Part shown: in pieces, positions 1 through 10,397 of the stretch | Layout: each line of letters opens with the position of its first letter | Numbering within the stretch: the first letter of the stretch is position 1 | DNA from: Simplicispira suum | GTDB lineage: Bacteria; Pseudomonadota; Gammaproteobacteria; Burkholderiales; Burkholderiaceae_C | Length of the DNA: 64,000 nt | Direction: 5' to 3' | Assembly (NCBI RefSeq): GCF_003008595.1 | Contig: NZ_CP027669.1 | Span: 3,100,001-3,164,000, forward strand | Position numbers and translations under genes: made by a program | The notes under the pieces: model-generated | What the model was told of the DNA's origin: nothing | What the model saw: the letters and a program-made list of their open reading frames with translations, nothing else | Databases searched by the model: none

Positions 1-1
1 C

Positions 2-1603
2 GCGGCGCAGCAGCCCATGGTGGACCCGCATCTGGGCCTGGGCATCGTGTTTAACGGTGCTATCTACAACCACCCTGAACTGCGCAAGGAACTAAAAGCG
101 CTGGGCTACCGCTTTTTTTCGCACGGCGACACCGAGGTACTCCTCAAGGCCTACCACGCCTGGGGGCCGGATTTCGTCCAGCGGCTCAACGGCATGTTTG
201 CCTTTGCGCTTTGGGAGCGCGATTCGGGCAAGGTGCTGCTGGGGCGTGACCGGCTGGGCATCAAGCCGCTGTATTGGGCCGAGGTGGCGGGCGGTGTGCG
301 CTTTGCCTCCGCCTTGCCGGCGCTGCTTGCGGGCGGCGGCATCGATACCGACATCGACCCGGTGGGCCTGCACCACTACTTGTCCTTCCATGCCGTGGTG
401 CCGGCGCCGCACACCCTGCTGCGCGGCGTGAAGAAGCTGCCGCCCGGCACGCTGATGGTGATCGAGCCCGATGGTCGGCGCAGCGAAAAAATCTTCTGGG
501 CACTCGACTACGCGCGCACCACGGAAGAAGAAAACCGCTCGTTTGACGACTGGCGCGACATCCTGCTGCAGAGCCTGCGCGCCGCAGTGCGCCGCCGTCT
601 GGTGGCCGATGTGCCGGTGGGCGCGCTGCTCTCGGGTGGGGTTGATTCCAGCTTGATCGTGGGTCTGATGGCCGAAGCCGGTGTTCCGAATCTGCGCACC
701 TACAACGTCGGCTTTGAGGACGTGGGCGGCGAGAAGGGCAACGAGTTTGAATACGCCGAGATCGTGGCCCAAAGCTTTGGCACCATCCATGAGCGCATCT
801 TCGTGCCCGAAGCCGAGCTGCTGCGCCGCCTGCCCGAGGCGATTGCCGCCATGAGCGAGCCCATGGTCAGCCACGACTGCATTGGCTTTTATCTGCTCTC
901 CGAAGCCGTCTCGCGCCACAGCAAGGTGGTGCAAAGCGGGCAGGGCGCCGACGAGGTGTTTGGCGGCTACCACTGGTATCCGGCGCTCGCTGGAAGCCGC
1001 CAGCCGGTGGACGACTACCTGGCAGCGTTTCGTGACCGGGGACCCGCCGAGATGGCGCGCACCGTGCAGGCGCGCTACGCCACGGCGGACGCCTCGCGTG
1101 CGCTGGTGGCCGAGCGGTTTGCTGCCCCCGGTGCGAGCGACCCGGTAGAGCAGGCGCTGCGCCTCGATACCACGGTGATGTTGGTGGACGACCCGGTCAA
1201 GCGCGTGGACAACATGACCATGGCCTTTGGCCTGGAAGCGCGCGTACCTTTCCTGGACCACGAACTGGTTGAGCTGGCTGCGCGCATTCCGGCGCGCCAC
1301 AAGCTCGCCGGTGGCGGCAAGGGCATCCTGAAGGAAGCCGCGCGCAAGGTGATCCCTGCAGCCGTCATCGACCGCCCCAAGGGCTATTTCCCGGTCCCCG
1401 CGCTCAAGTACTTGCAAGGCAATGTGCTGGCCAACGTGAAAGACGCGCTCGGCAGCCGCGCGGCGCAGGAGCGCGGCCTGTTTCAGCGGGTCTACGTCGA
1501 CGAGCTGCTGGCCGACCCCGGCGCACACATCACGCCGCTGCGCGGCTCCAAGCTCTGGCAGCTGGGCCTGCTGGAGATGTGGCTGCAGACCCACCTGGCA
1601 TGA
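2..1603 (+). CDS. N-acetylglutaminylglutamine amidotransferase (asparagine synthase family), 5'-truncated by window edge
   Basis: The frame is open from the first bases of the window, so the N-terminus (including the class II amidotransferase Cys2) lies outside; by comparison with the family roughly 60 residues are missing. The visible part shows the end of an Ntn glutaminase domain (FNGAIYN, GRDRLGIKPLYW) and an asparagine-synthase domain with the PPi-loop SGGVDSS near base 635. The next two genes encode a GNAT/ATP-grasp ligase and an M42 peptidase; this exact trio is the known NAGGN osmoprotectant system, in which this enzyme amidates the dipeptide N-acetylglutaminylglutamine. Assignment rests on that context; taken alone it would be called AsnB-like. 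Stop TGA lies 11 bases before the next start. Confidence 0.85.
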   Translation, partial: AAQQPMVDPHLGLGIVFNGAIYNHPELRKELKALGYRFFSHGDTEVLLKAYHAWGPDFVQRLNGMFAFALWERDSGKVLLGRDRLGIKPLYWAEVAGGVRFASALPALLAGGGIDTDIDPVGLHHYLSFHAVVPAPHTLLRGVKKLPPGTLMVIEPDGRRSEKIFWALDYARTTEEENRSFDDWRDILLQSLRAAVRRRLVADVPVGALLSGGVDSSLIVGLMAEAGVPNLRTYNVGFEDVGGEKGNEFEYAEIVAQSFGTIHERIFVPEAELLRRLPEAIAAMSEPMVSHDCIGFYLLSEAVSRHSKVVQSGQGADEVFGGYHWYPALAGSRQPVDDYLAAFRDRGPAEMARTVQARYATADASRALVAERFAAPGASDPVEQALRLDTTVMLVDDPVKRVDNMTMAFGLEARVPFLDHELVELAARIPARHKLAGGGKGILKEAARKVIPAAVIDRPKGYFPVPALKYLQGNVLANVKDALGSRAAQERGLFQRVYVDELLADPGAHITPLRGSKLWQLGLLEMWLQTHLA

Positions 1604-1614
1604 CGGAGGCCACC

Positions 1615-3357
1615 ATGATGCGCAAACACGCCCAACGCGCTCTGCGTCTGGACCGCAGTCCCCTGCCGAAGGCCGAGGGCGCGCGCAGCCAGGCACCACT
1701 GGCCAATGCGGTGGTGGACTGCGGCTGGGGCCGTCTGGTGGCTGGTCACACCTTTGCCGACCCGGCCCAGGTGGCAGCGCAGTTGCTGCAGGAAAGTCCG
1801 GGCGAGCGCGACATTGCCTTTTACGTCGACAAGCCGCACGTGGTGGTCGCCCAGGCGCCGCAGCAGTTGTTTGTTGATCCGTCCGAGGCCTTTCGCCTGA
1901 CCCTGGCCAGCTACCGGCCCTCACCGGCGCGGCGGCGCGGCTTTACCGTCCGGCGGCTGCGCACACGCGCCGACATTGCCGCCATCAATGCGATCTACCG
2001 CAGCCGCCGCATGGTGCCGGTGGACCCGCAGCGCGTCTGGGCTCGCCGCGCCGACCGCACCATGATCTATGCCCTGGCCGAAGACCAGGCCAGCGGCGAG
2101 GTGCTGGGCGTGGCGATGGGTCTGGATCACGCCGAAGCCTTCAACGACACCGAGCCGGGCTCCAGTCTGTGGGCGCTGGCGGTGGCGCCGCAGGCCACGC
2201 ACCCCGGCATTGGCGAGGCGCTCACGCGCTACCTGGCGGAGCATTTTCAGGCGCGCGGGCGGGCCTACATGGATTTGTCGGTGCTGCACGACAACCAATC
2301 GGCGATTGCGCTCTACGGCAAGCTTGGTTTTCAGAATTTGCGCGTGTTTGCGGTCAAACGCCGCAACGCCATCAACGAACCACTGTTCACGGGCCCGACC
2401 ACCGGTGACGAGGCGGCCCTGAACCCCTACGCCCGCATCATTGTGGACGAAGCGCAGCGGCGCGGCATCCTGGTGGAGTTGGTAGACGCAGAAAACGGCT
2501 ACTTCAAGCTCAGCCACGGCGGGCGCAGCGTGGTCTGCCGTGAATCGCTCACCGAACTCACCAGTGCGGTGGCGATGAGCCGCTGCGCCGACAAGCGCGT
2601 GACGGTGCGCCTGCTGGCAGGTGCGGGCCTCAAGGTGCCACAGCAGACGCTGGCCGGTGACCCCGCGCACAACGCAGCGTTCCTGCAGCAGCACGGGCAC
2701 ATCGTGGTCAAGCCGCTCGACGGCGAACAGGGCAAGGGCATCAGCATCAAGCCGCAAACGGTGGACGATATGGAAGATGCCATTGCCACCGCCCAGCAGC
2801 ACGGGGAGCGCGTGCTGCTCGAGCAGTTCTGCGAAGGCCAGGATTTGCGCATCGTCGTCATCAACCACCAGGTCGTGGCCGCTGCGCTGAGGCGGCCCGC
2901 GCAGGTGGTGGGCGACGGGCACGCCACGATCGCCGAACTGATCGACAAGCAAAGCCGTCGCCGCAGCGCCGCCACGGGGGGGGAATCGCGTATTCCGGTG
3001 GATGGCGAGACGCGCCGTTGTCTGGCGGGCCAGGGCCACAAGCTGACCGACGTGCTGCCCGCAGGATGGACGCTTGCGGTGCGCAAAACGGCCAACCTGC
3101 ACACCGGCGGCACGATCCACGACGTCACTGAGCAACTGCATCCGCAACTGCGCAGCGCGGCTGAGCACGCCAGCCGCATTCTCGACATCCCCGTGACAGG
3201 CCTGGACTTCCTGGTTCCCGCAGTCGATGGCCCCGACTACGTGATCATCGAGGCCAACGAACGTCCGGGCCTGGCCAACCACGAGCCGCAACCTACGGTG
3301 CAGCGCTTTGTCGACATGCTGTTTCCGCGCACCCAATGTGAAAGCCCGACCCCATGA
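1615..3357 (+). CDS. N-acetylglutaminylglutamine synthetase (GNAT + ATP-grasp)
   Basis: A 580-residue cytoplasmic bifunctional enzyme. Start ATG 1615 is chosen because a GGAGG Shine-Dalgarno lies 5-10 bases upstream; an in-frame upstream extension to 1579 would overlap the amidotransferase. An N-terminal region of about 100 residues is followed by a GNAT acetyltransferase domain (about residues 110-220, with LYGKLGFQNLRVF at its end) and an ATP-grasp ligase domain (about 290-570, with VVKPLDGEQGKGI and a C-terminal IIEANERPG metal-binding segment). This matches the NAGGN synthetase family, which acetylates and condenses two glutamines. It overlaps the following peptidase gene by ATGA, so translational coupling is likely. 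Confidence 0.88.
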   Translation: MMRKHAQRALRLDRSPLPKAEGARSQAPLANAVVDCGWGRLVAGHTFADPAQVAAQLLQESPGERDIAFYVDKPHVVVAQAPQQLFVDPSEAFRLTLASYRPSPARRRGFTVRRLRTRADIAAINAIYRSRRMVPVDPQRVWARRADRTMIYALAEDQASGEVLGVAMGLDHAEAFNDTEPGSSLWALAVAPQATHPGIGEALTRYLAEHFQARGRAYMDLSVLHDNQSAIALYGKLGFQNLRVFAVKRRNAINEPLFTGPTTGDEAALNPYARIIVDEAQRRGILVELVDAENGYFKLSHGGRSVVCRESLTELTSAVAMSRCADKRVTVRLLAGAGLKVPQQTLAGDPAHNAAFLQQHGHIVVKPLDGEQGKGISIKPQTVDDMEDAIATAQQHGERVLLEQFCEGQDLRIVVINHQVVAAALRRPAQVVGDGHATIAELIDKQSRRRSAATGGESRIPVDGETRRCLAGQGHKLTDVLPAGWTLAVRKTANLHTGGTIHDVTEQLHPQLRSAAEHASRILDIPVTGLDFLVPAVDGPDYVIIEANERPGLANHEPQPTVQRFVDMLFPRTQCESPTP

Positions 3358-4571
3358 ATCCAAGCACCCACGCGCCGCAGGTGGCGCTGCCAACGATCGA
3401 CACCGCCTTTCTCGAGGAATCCTTGCTGCAGCTGATGGCGCTGCCCAGTCCGGTCGGTCTGACCGATGGCGTCGTGCGCTACACCGCCGCGCGGCTCGAA
3501 TCCATCGGTATTCCCTACGAAATCACCCGGCGTGGCGCTATCCGCGGCTTGCTGCGCGGGCGCGAGCGCCGGCCCGCGCGAGCGCTGGTCGCCCACCTCG
3601 ATACCTTGGGCGCCATGGTTCGCGAAATCAAGCAGAGCGGGCGGCTGGCCATCGTGCCCATAGGTTCCTGGTCTTCGCGCTTTGCCGAAGGCGGGCGCCT
3701 GACCATCTACACCGACCACGGCCAGTTGCGCGGCTCCTGCCTGCCGCTCAAGTCTTCCGGGCACGCCTTTGGCGGCGAGGTGGATACGCAGCCGTCGAGC
3801 TGGGACCACGTCGAGGTGCGTGTGGACGTTCCTGCGCATTCGGCGCAGGAACTCATCGATGCCGGCGTCCACGTGGGCGACTGGATTGCCTTTGACCCGC
3901 AGCTCGAAATGGCGCCGGGCGGCTACATCGTCTCGCGCTATCTGGACGACAAGGCCGCCGTGGCTGCGCTGCTGGCCGCCTGCAAAGCCGTGGTGGACAG
4001 TGGGCGCGAGCTGCCAGTGGACGCGCTGGCGCTGTTCACCATCACCGAGGAAGTGGGCTCGGGCGCGTCTGCCGCGCTGCATGGCGACATTGCGGAGATG
4101 GTGAGCCTCGACATCGCCATCTCTGCGCCGGGCCAGAACACCAGCGAACACGCCGTCACCATTTGCCTGCAGGACCTCTCAGGCCCGTTCGACTACCACC
4201 TGACGCACAAGCTCATAGGCCTGGCGCAAGAGCACGGCATTGACTACCGGCGCGATGTGTTCAAGTTTTACCGTTCGGACTCGGCTGCCGCCGTGGAGGC
4301 AGGAAACGACATCCGCACTGCGCTCATCGGCTTTGGCGCCGACGCCTCGCACGCGCACGAACGCACCCACCGAGACGCCTTGCTCGCGCTCGCCCGACTG
4401 GCCTGCGCCTATATGCTCTCCGACCCGGTGGCGCGGCGTGACCGCACATCCATGGGCTCTCTGGAGGGATTTACCGAGCAGCTGCGTCCGGACGAGATGC
4501 AGTTGCCTAGCACTGCGCTGCCCGACCCAGAGGTCTTTTTGGCGCCGGAGGGGGGCGACGCGCCGGTTTGA
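3354..4571 (+). CDS. NAGGN-system M42 family metallopeptidase
   Basis: A 405-residue zinc peptidase of the M42/M20-like fold. Visible metal and catalytic motifs are HLDTLGAM (first His/Asp), YLDDKAAV (bridging Asp), ITEEVGSG (catalytic Glu pair), SLDIAI, and a distal His in ASHAHERTH. It starts at ATG 3354, overlapping the TGA of the synthetase by four bases. It is the third member of the conserved NAGGN trio; its exact job (probably hydrolysing the osmolyte or a precursor) is not established by sequence. The gene is followed by a dispersed repeat rather than another operon gene. Confidence 0.85.
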   Translation: MNPSTHAPQVALPTIDTAFLEESLLQLMALPSPVGLTDGVVRYTAARLESIGIPYEITRRGAIRGLLRGRERRPARALVAHLDTLGAMVREIKQSGRLAIVPIGSWSSRFAEGGRLTIYTDHGQLRGSCLPLKSSGHAFGGEVDTQPSSWDHVEVRVDVPAHSAQELIDAGVHVGDWIAFDPQLEMAPGGYIVSRYLDDKAAVAALLAACKAVVDSGRELPVDALALFTITEEVGSGASAALHGDIAEMVSLDIAISAPGQNTSEHAVTICLQDLSGPFDYHLTHKLIGLAQEHGIDYRRDVFKFYRSDSAAAVEAGNDIRTALIGFGADASHAHERTHRDALLALARLACAYMLSDPVARRDRTSMGSLEGFTEQLRPDEMQLPSTALPDPEVFLAPEGGDAPV

Positions 4572-4589
4572 TCGTGCGCCAGCAAAGAA

Positions 4590-4660
4590 TTCGAGGATTT
4601 TTCGCCTCCTGCGCTTATCTGGTAATTGATTGAAGCTATCAAAAACGTAGTAATTGAGCC
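4590..4660. repeat. Dispersed Comamonadaceae repeat, copy A
   Basis: An AT-richer segment in a GC-rich intergenic gap. It carries TGCGCTTATCTGGTAA and GAAGCTATCAAAAACGTAGTAA, matching in order the core found at 30,681-30,740 (TAGCGCTTATCTGGCATA ... GAAGCTACTAA) and, in variant form, inside two genes (11,391 and 15,297). The element is known informally from many Comamonadaceae genomes; its mechanism is not known to me. Confidence 0.6.
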
Positions 4661-4729
4661 TGCCCGGCGGTCCCGGCGCCACGCGCTACGATCAAGCCCT
4701 TGCCGCCACAACAGGAAGTCAAAAAAACC

Positions 4730-5104
4730 ATGCAGCGCAGCGCAGACACTATTGCTCAAGCCGAGGCGTGGTGGGTCGTGTGCCTGTGCGCGGCTTGGTG
4801 CAATACCTGCACCGATTACCGCCCCATCTTTCTCGCAGTGGCGCGCGACTGGCCGCAGATGCGTTTTGAGTGGGTGGACATCGAGGACGAATCCGAGCTG
4901 GCGGGCGATCTGGATGTGGAGACCTTCCCCACGCTGCTGATAGCGGACGCTCACGGGGCGCGTTTTCTCGGCCCTTTGCTGCCCCATGCTGCGGTGCTGA
5001 GTCGCTTGATCGCCAGCCTGCAAGACGCAGGGCACGTCGCCCAGGCAGAGGTCGATTCCGAAGCGCAAGCCGTGTTCCATCGGGTGCGTTTGGCGCGCGC
5101 CTGA
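4730..5104 (+). CDS. Thioredoxin-family protein with WCNTC motif
   Basis: A 124-residue thioredoxin-fold protein with the redox motif AAWCNTC at about residues 22-28, then IEDESELAGDLDVETFPTLLI, including the cis-proline typical of the fold (FPTLLI). The start is ATG 4730 with an AGGAAG sequence upstream; an upstream TTG at 4700 is less likely. No signal peptide is visible, so it is probably cytoplasmic. It stands alone between the NAGGN operon and the rimP operon. The specific partner is unknown. Confidence 0.8.
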   Translation: MQRSADTIAQAEAWWVVCLCAAWCNTCTDYRPIFLAVARDWPQMRFEWVDIEDESELAGDLDVETFPTLLIADAHGARFLGPLLPHAAVLSRLIASLQDAGHVAQAEVDSEAQAVFHRVRLARA

Positions 5105-5188
5105 GGCCGCAACCACGTTTTGGCGTTGCATTGCCAACGAGCAAGCGGCGGACAAGCCCGTTTTTTGCCGTTTCGCCGGCCGAAGCGC

Positions 5189-5217
5189 TTTTCTGACAAG
5201 GCGTTCCAAGCTATAAT
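5189..5217 (+). promoter_or_regulatory. Candidate promoter of the rimP-nusA-infB operon
   Basis: A perfect -10 hexamer TATAAT is at 5212-5217. The -35 region is poor (TTTTCT or TTTCTG at 5189-5195). It sits just upstream of the leader hairpin at 5236 and is the best sigma-70 match in the gap before rimP. Confidence 0.5.
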
Positions 5218-5235
5218 CGCCTTCTCACGACCAAG

Positions 5236-5264
5236 CGGGCGGGTACCAACCGCCCGTTTTTTTT
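5236..5264 (+). terminator. Intrinsic terminator-like hairpin in the rimP leader (putative attenuator)
   Basis: Stem CGGGCGG / CCGCCCG with a 7-base loop, followed directly by eight T. It lies downstream of the TATAAT box and upstream of the rimP start, so transcripts from that promoter would meet it before the operon. Leader attenuation ahead of rimP has been predicted in other proteobacteria; function here is inferred. Confidence 0.6.
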
Positions 5265-5339
5265 GGCCGTCAGCTTTTGGAGCTCGAAGCCTCAGGGGGT
5301 TCTCGGGTTTTTTGTTTTTCCGGGATTGAACGCATACAC

Positions 5340-5924
5340 GTGGCACTGCAGCAAATTGTTGAGCAAACCGTCATCGGCCTGGGTTATGACCTGGTCGAAA
5401 TCGAGCGCAGTTCCGGTGGCCTGCTGCGCATCACCATTGACCTGCCATGGCAGGCGCCAGCGGAAGGCGCAGCCCCGGTGGATGAGGTGTACGTGACGGT
5501 GGAAGACTGCGAAAAGGTCACGCGGCAGTTGCAGTTTGCGTTGGAAGTGGAGGCGGTGGAGTACCAGCGGCTTGAGGTCTCCTCGCCGGGTATCGATCGC
5601 CCCCTGCGCCATGAACAGGATTTTGTACGTTTTGAGGGTGAGGTGGTTGACCTGACGCTCAAGCAGCCTATTGGAGTGGCGGCTGCAGGCCAGGTCAGCC
5701 CTTTGCGCAAGAAGTTTCGCGGCACGCTGGAGCGGGCCGAGGGGGGTGGTTGGCAGATCACCTGGCGCGATGAGCCAGCGGTCAAGCCGGGTCAGCGGGT
5801 GAGCGCCAAGCGCGCCCCGGCGCCGCTGCAGGCCTTGGGCTTTGCGCTTGATGAGCTGAAAGACGCGCGGCTGGCGCCGATTGTGAATTTCAAGGGGCGC
5901 GGCGCCAAACCGGCGCCGCAATGA
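5340..5924 (+). CDS. rimP: Ribosome maturation factor RimP
   Basis: A 194-residue 30S maturation factor. GTG at 5340 is taken as the start because homologous proteins begin MALQQIVEQTV..., and the upstream in-frame codons fall in the leader. Conserved segments include GYDLVEIE, LRITIDLPW, CEKVTRQL and LEVSSPGIDRPL. It is the first gene of the rimP-nusA-infB-rbfA-truB cluster, 74 bases before nusA. RimP binds the 30S subunit late in assembly. Confidence 0.93.
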   Translation: MALQQIVEQTVIGLGYDLVEIERSSGGLLRITIDLPWQAPAEGAAPVDEVYVTVEDCEKVTRQLQFALEVEAVEYQRLEVSSPGIDRPLRHEQDFVRFEGEVVDLTLKQPIGVAAAGQVSPLRKKFRGTLERAEGGGWQITWRDEPAVKPGQRVSAKRAPAPLQALGFALDELKDARLAPIVNFKGRGAKPAPQ

Positions 5925-5998
5925 TTCCCCGAAAGGGTGAAGTGGATCTGGGTCGCAGCCACGCTGCCCAAGGGTAAAAGAAATAGGAGAGTCGTTGC

Positions 5999-7483
5999 AT
6001 GAATCGCGAACTGTTGATGTTGGTTGAAGCCATTTCGCGCGAGAAGAACGTCGAGCGCGACGTGGTGCTGGGCGCCGTTGAATTGGCGCTGGCGCAGGCG
6101 ACGAAAAAGCTCTATTCCGGCGAAGTGGATATCCGCGTCGCGCTGGACCGCGACAGCGGCAATTACGAAACCTTCCGCCGCTGGCTCGTCGTGCCTGACG
6201 ACGCTGGTCTGCAAAACCCAGACGCCGAAGAGCTGCTGATGGACGCCCGTGATCGTGTGCCCGACGTCGAAGTGGGCGAGCACATCGAAGAGGGTATTGA
6301 ATCGGTGCCCATTGGTCGCATCGGTGCCATGGCGGCCAAGCAGGTCATTCTGCAGAAAATCCGCGACGCCGAGCGCGAAATGCTGCTGTCCGACTTCATG
6401 TCGCGCGGCGAAAAAATCTTTACGGGCACGGTCAAGCGCATGGACAAGGGCGACCTGATCGTCGAGTCGGGCCGGGTCGAGGGGCGTCTGCGCCGCGGCG
6501 AGATGATCCCCAAGGAAAACCTGCGCAGCGGCGACCGTGTGCGCGCCATGATCATGGAAGTCGATCTGACTTTGCGCGGCGCGCCCATCATCCTCTCGCG
6601 CTCGGCGCCGGAGTTCATGATCGAACTGTTCCGCCATGAAGTGCCCGAGATCGAGCAGGGTCTGCTGGAAATCAAGAGCTGCGCCCGCGACCCAGGGAGT
6701 CGCGCCAAGATTGCCGTGCTTTCGCACGATCGCCGTGTAGATCCTATCGGCACCTGTGTCGGTGTGCGCGGCACCCGCGTCAACGCCGTCACCAACGAGC
6801 TTGCTGGCGAGCGCGTCGACATCGTTCTGTGGTCCGAAGACCCGGCGCAGTTCGTTATTGGTGCATTGGCGCCGGCCAACGTCTCCTCCATCGTGGTGGA
6901 CGAAGAAAAGCACGCCATGGACGTCGTGGTGGACGAAGAAAACCTGGCCATCGCCATTGGCCGCGGTGGCCAGAACGTGCGCCTGGCGTCCGATCTCACC
7001 GGTTGGAAAATCAACATCATGGACGCCGCCGAATCGGCCCAGAAGCAGGCCGACGAAACCGACACGGCGCGCAAGTTGTTCATGGAAAAGCTCGACGTGG
7101 ATCAGGAGATCGCCGACATCCTGATCGAGGAAGGTTTCAACACCCTCGAAGAAGTGGCCTATGTGCCGCTCCAGGAGATGCTCGAAATCGAGAGCTTCGA
7201 CGAGGAAACCGTGACCGAACTGCGTGCGCGCGCCAAAGACGTGCTGCTCACATTGGAAATTGCCCGTGAGGACAGTGTTGAGAGCGTGTCGCAGGACCTT
7301 CGCGACCTCGAAGGCATGACGCCCGAGCTGATTGCGAAGTTGGCCGAAGGCGGCATCCATACCCGCGACGATCTGGCCGATTTGGCCATCGACGAATTGA
7401 CCGAGCTGACCGGGCAGCCCGAAGACGATGCCAAGGCATTGATCATGAAAGCACGCGAACATTGGTTCGCGGGGCAAGAGTAA
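5999..7483 (+). CDS. nusA: Transcription termination/antitermination factor NusA
   Basis: 494 residues, full length for the proteobacterial form. The order is the NusA N-terminal domain (about 1-130, [16 protein letters not shown]), an S1 domain (about 135-200), tandem KH domains (about 230-345, with GVRGTRV and [13 protein letters not shown]), and two acidic C-terminal repeats (about 365-490). ATG 5999 has AGGAGA upstream. It binds RNA polymerase and modulates pausing, termination and antitermination. It is co-transcribed with rimP and infB. Confidence 0.97.
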   Translation: MNRELLMLVEAISREKNVERDVVLGAVELALAQATKKLYSGEVDIRVALDRDSGNYETFRRWLVVPDDAGLQNPDAEELLMDARDRVPDVEVGEHIEEGIESVPIGRIGAMAAKQVILQKIRDAEREMLLSDFMSRGEKIFTGTVKRMDKGDLIVESGRVEGRLRRGEMIPKENLRSGDRVRAMIMEVDLTLRGAPIILSRSAPEFMIELFRHEVPEIEQGLLEIKSCARDPGSRAKIAVLSHDRRVDPIGTCVGVRGTRVNAVTNELAGERVDIVLWSEDPAQFVIGALAPANVSSIVVDEEKHAMDVVVDEENLAIAIGRGGQNVRLASDLTGWKINIMDAAESAQKQADETDTARKLFMEKLDVDQEIADILIEEGFNTLEEVAYVPLQEMLEIESFDEETVTELRARAKDVLLTLEIAREDSVESVSQDLRDLEGMTPELIAKLAEGGIHTRDDLADLAIDELTELTGQPEDDAKALIMKAREHWFAGQE

Positions 7484-7507
7484 AGGTCAGGGAGGCACCA
7501 AGCACAT

Positions 7508-10372
7508 ATGTCCAGTATCACAGTCGCCGAGTTCGCCAGCGAACTCAAAAAAACTCCTGACGTCTTGCTCGAACAGCTCAAGTCCGCCGGTGTCGCAAAA
7601 GCCGATGCGGCCGACGCACTGACCGAGGGAGACAAGCAAAAATTGCTCGCGCATCTTCAGGCCAGCCACGGCATGGGAGGGGCAGATCGCAAGAAGATCA
7701 CTTTGGTCAAGCGCTCTACCAGCGAGATCAAGCAGGCCGACGCTTCCGGCAAGGCGCGCACCATCCAGGTGGAAGTACGCAAAAAGCGCACCTTCGTCAA
7801 GCGCGACGAGACCGTCGAGACGGCTGGGCCGATAGACGATGCCGCCGAATCCACGCAAGCCGCCGAGGCTGCACAGGTCGAGGACCGCGACAACGCGGAG
7901 CTGGCTCGCCGTGAGGAAGAGGCGCACCGCCAGGCCGCGCTGATCAGCCGCCAGGAGCAAGATCTGAGCGAGAAGCGACGCGAACGCGAAACGCGCGAGC
8001 AGCGCGAACGCGAAGCCGCCGAACGCGCCGCCGCCTATGCCGCACAAGAGGCTGGCAAGAAGGCCCAGATGTCGGCCGAGAAGCAGGAAGCGACGCGCGA
8101 GCAGGCCGCAGAAGCCGCCGCCCGCGTTGCAGCACAAACGGAAGCGCGCGAAAAGGCCGAGGCCGAGTCGCGCGCCCGCGCCGCCGAGGAGGCCGAGCGC
8201 GCTACCGATTTGGATGAACGCCGTCGCAAGGCGCTGGCTGAGGCCGCTGCCATCCGCTCGATGATGTCCACGCCCGCCAAGGTGTTGGTAGCCAAGAAGC
8301 CGGAAGAGCCCAAGCCGGCGCCGCGCTCCGCTGCCGAGGCCAAGAAGGGAACACTGCACAAGCCGGCAGCTGCGCCGGGCGCAGCTCCGCGCACTGCAGG
8401 TGCGCCGGGCGGTGCAGGCAAGGAAGTGAAGTCGGCCAAGCTCTCGTCGAGCTGGGCAGGTGATCCGGCCAAGAAAAAAGGCATTCCCACCCGTGGCGAC
8501 ACGGGCGGGGGGCGCGGCGGCAGTGCGTGGCGCAGTGGCGCGCGCAGCGGCGGCCGGCGCGGCAACGACCGCGACCGCTCGGACCAGCACGCCCATGCGG
8601 CGCCGGCCGAATTCCGCAGCATCGAAGTGCACGTGCCCGAGACCATTACCGTGGCCGAGCTGGCGCACAAGATGTCGATCAAGGCGTCCGAAGTCATCAA
8701 GGCCTTGATGAAGATGGGCCAGATGGTCACCATCAACCAGCCGCTGGACCAGGACACCGCGATGATCGTCGTGGAAGAAATGGGCCATACGGCGGTGGTG
8801 GCGGCACTGGACGACCCGGAGGCGTTTTCCCAGGACGATGCGTCTGCACAGGACGCCGAGCTGGTTTCCCGTGCTCCCGTGGTGACTGTCATGGGCCACG
8901 TCGACCACGGCAAAACCTCGCTGCTGGACTACATCCGCCGCACCAAGGTGGCGACGGGTGAGGCCGGCGGCATTACGCAGCACATTGGCGCCTACCACGT
9001 CGAGACGCCGCGTGGCATGGTCTCCTTCCTCGACACTCCTGGCCACGAAGCGTTCACCGCAATGCGTGCCCGTGGTGCGCAGGCGACCGACATCGTGATT
9101 CTGGTGGTGGCTGCAGACGACGGCGTGATGCCGCAGACGCGTGAAGCCATCAAGCACGCCAAGGCGGCCAATGTGCCCATGGTGGTGGCGATCACCAAGT
9201 CCGACAAGCCGGACGCCAACTTCGACCGCGTCAAGCAGGAACTGGTGGTTGAACAAGTGGTTCCCGAAGAGTACGGCGGCGACGCGCCCTTCGTGCAGGT
9301 CTCTTCCAAGACCGGCATGGGCATCGATACGCTGCTTGAGCAGGTGCTCTTGCAGGCCGAAGTGCTGGAACTCAAGGCGACGGTGGATACGCTGGCCAAG
9401 GGCCTGGTCATCGAAGCGCAACTCGACAAGGGCCGCGGCCCGGTGGCCACGGTGCTGGTGCAGTCCGGTACGCTCAAGGTGGGCGACGTGGTGCTGGCCG
9501 GCCAGACTTTTGGCCGCGTGCGTGCCATGCTCGACGAAAACGGTCAGACCACCAAGACCGCTGGGCCGTCCATCCCCGTGGAAATTCAGGGTCTGACGGA
9601 AGTGCCGCAGGCGGGCGACGAATTCATGGTGCTTACCGACGAGCGCCGGGCTCGCGAGATTGCCACCTACCGTGCCGGCAAGTTCCGCAACACCAAGCTG
9701 GCACGGCAACAAGCCGCGAAGCTGGAGAACATGTTCTCCGACATCACGGCGGGTGAAGTGAAAATGCTGCCCATCATCGTCAAGGCCGACGTGCAGGGTT
9801 CGCAGGAAGCCTTGTCGCAGTCGCTGCTCAAGCTCTCGACCGACGAAGTCAAGGTCCAGTTGGTGTACACCGGTGTAGGTGCCATCAGCGAGTCCGACAT
9901 CAACCTGGCGATTGCTTCCAAGGCCATCGTCATTGGTTTCAACGTACGGGCCGACGCCGGTGCGCGCAAGCATGCCGAGGCCAACGACGTTGATCTGCAT
10001 TACTACAGCATCATTTACGACGCCGTGGATGAGCTGAAGGTGGCAATGTCCGGCATGCTCGCTCCCGAGCAGCGTGAGGAAGTCATCGGCACGGCCGAAA
10101 TTCGCACCGTGTTTGTGGCCTCCAAGATCGGCACCGTCGCCGGTTCGTACATTACTTCGGGCATGGTGCATCGCAATGCCAAGTTCCGTCTGCTGCGCGA
10201 CAACGTGGTCATCTACACTGGCGAAGTCGATTCGCTCAAGCGGCTCAAGGACGACGTCAAGGAAGTCAAGGAAGGCTTCGAGTGCGGTATCAAGCTCAAG
10301 AACTACAACGACATCAAGGAAGGTGATCAGCTGGAGTTCTTTGATATCAAGGAAATCGCCCGGACTTTGTAA
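7508..10372 (+). CDS. infB: Translation initiation factor IF-2
   Basis: A 954-residue GTPase. A short IF2 N-terminal domain (1-50) is followed by a highly charged Ala/Glu/Arg-rich linker (about 115-290), a Gly/Arg-rich stretch (about 320-360), a second IF2-N domain (about 375-425) and the G domain with GHVDHGKTS (about 461), DTPGHEAF and ITKSDKP. The G4 motif reads TKSD rather than NKxD. Domains II-IV follow to the C-terminus. It delivers initiator tRNA to the 30S subunit. GGAGG lies upstream of the ATG. Confidence 0.97.
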   Translation: MSSITVAEFASELKKTPDVLLEQLKSAGVAKADAADALTEGDKQKLLAHLQASHGMGGADRKKITLVKRSTSEIKQADASGKARTIQVEVRKKRTFVKRDETVETAGPIDDAAESTQAAEAAQVEDRDNAELARREEEAHRQAALISRQEQDLSEKRRERETREQREREAAERAAAYAAQEAGKKAQMSAEKQEATREQAAEAAARVAAQTEAREKAEAESRARAAEEAERATDLDERRRKALAEAAAIRSMMSTPAKVLVAKKPEEPKPAPRSAAEAKKGTLHKPAAAPGAAPRTAGAPGGAGKEVKSAKLSSSWAGDPAKKKGIPTRGDTGGGRGGSAWRSGARSGGRRGNDRDRSDQHAHAAPAEFRSIEVHVPETITVAELAHKMSIKASEVIKALMKMGQMVTINQPLDQDTAMIVVEEMGHTAVVAALDDPEAFSQDDASAQDAELVSRAPVVTVMGHVDHGKTSLLDYIRRTKVATGEAGGITQHIGAYHVETPRGMVSFLDTPGHEAFTAMRARGAQATDIVILVVAADDGVMPQTREAIKHAKAANVPMVVAITKSDKPDANFDRVKQELVVEQVVPEEYGGDAPFVQVSSKTGMGIDTLLEQVLLQAEVLELKATVDTLAKGLVIEAQLDKGRGPVATVLVQSGTLKVGDVVLAGQTFGRVRAMLDENGQTTKTAGPSIPVEIQGLTEVPQAGDEFMVLTDERRAREIATYRAGKFRNTKLARQQAAKLENMFSDITAGEVKMLPIIVKADVQGSQEALSQSLLKLSTDEVKVQLVYTGVGAISESDINLAIASKAIVIGFNVRADAGARKHAEANDVDLHYYSIIYDAVDELKVAMSGMLAPEQREEVIGTAEIRTVFVASKIGTVAGSYITSGMVHRNAKFRLLRDNVVIYTGEVDSLKRLKDDVKEVKEGFECGIKLKNYNDIKEGDQLEFFDIKEIARTL

Positions 10373-10397
10373 ACACCCCCTGAGTCGCTTCGCGCCT

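Noticed and set aside
92..1924. Long minus-strand open frame (610 codons)
   Set aside because: Antisense shadow of the NAGGN genes in high-GC sequence; low-complexity translation with no domain and no ribosome site.
5792..10171. Very long minus-strand open frames opposite nusA and infB
   Set aside because: Mirror frames of two strongly conserved genes; His/Gln/Arg-rich composition typical of antisense translation.
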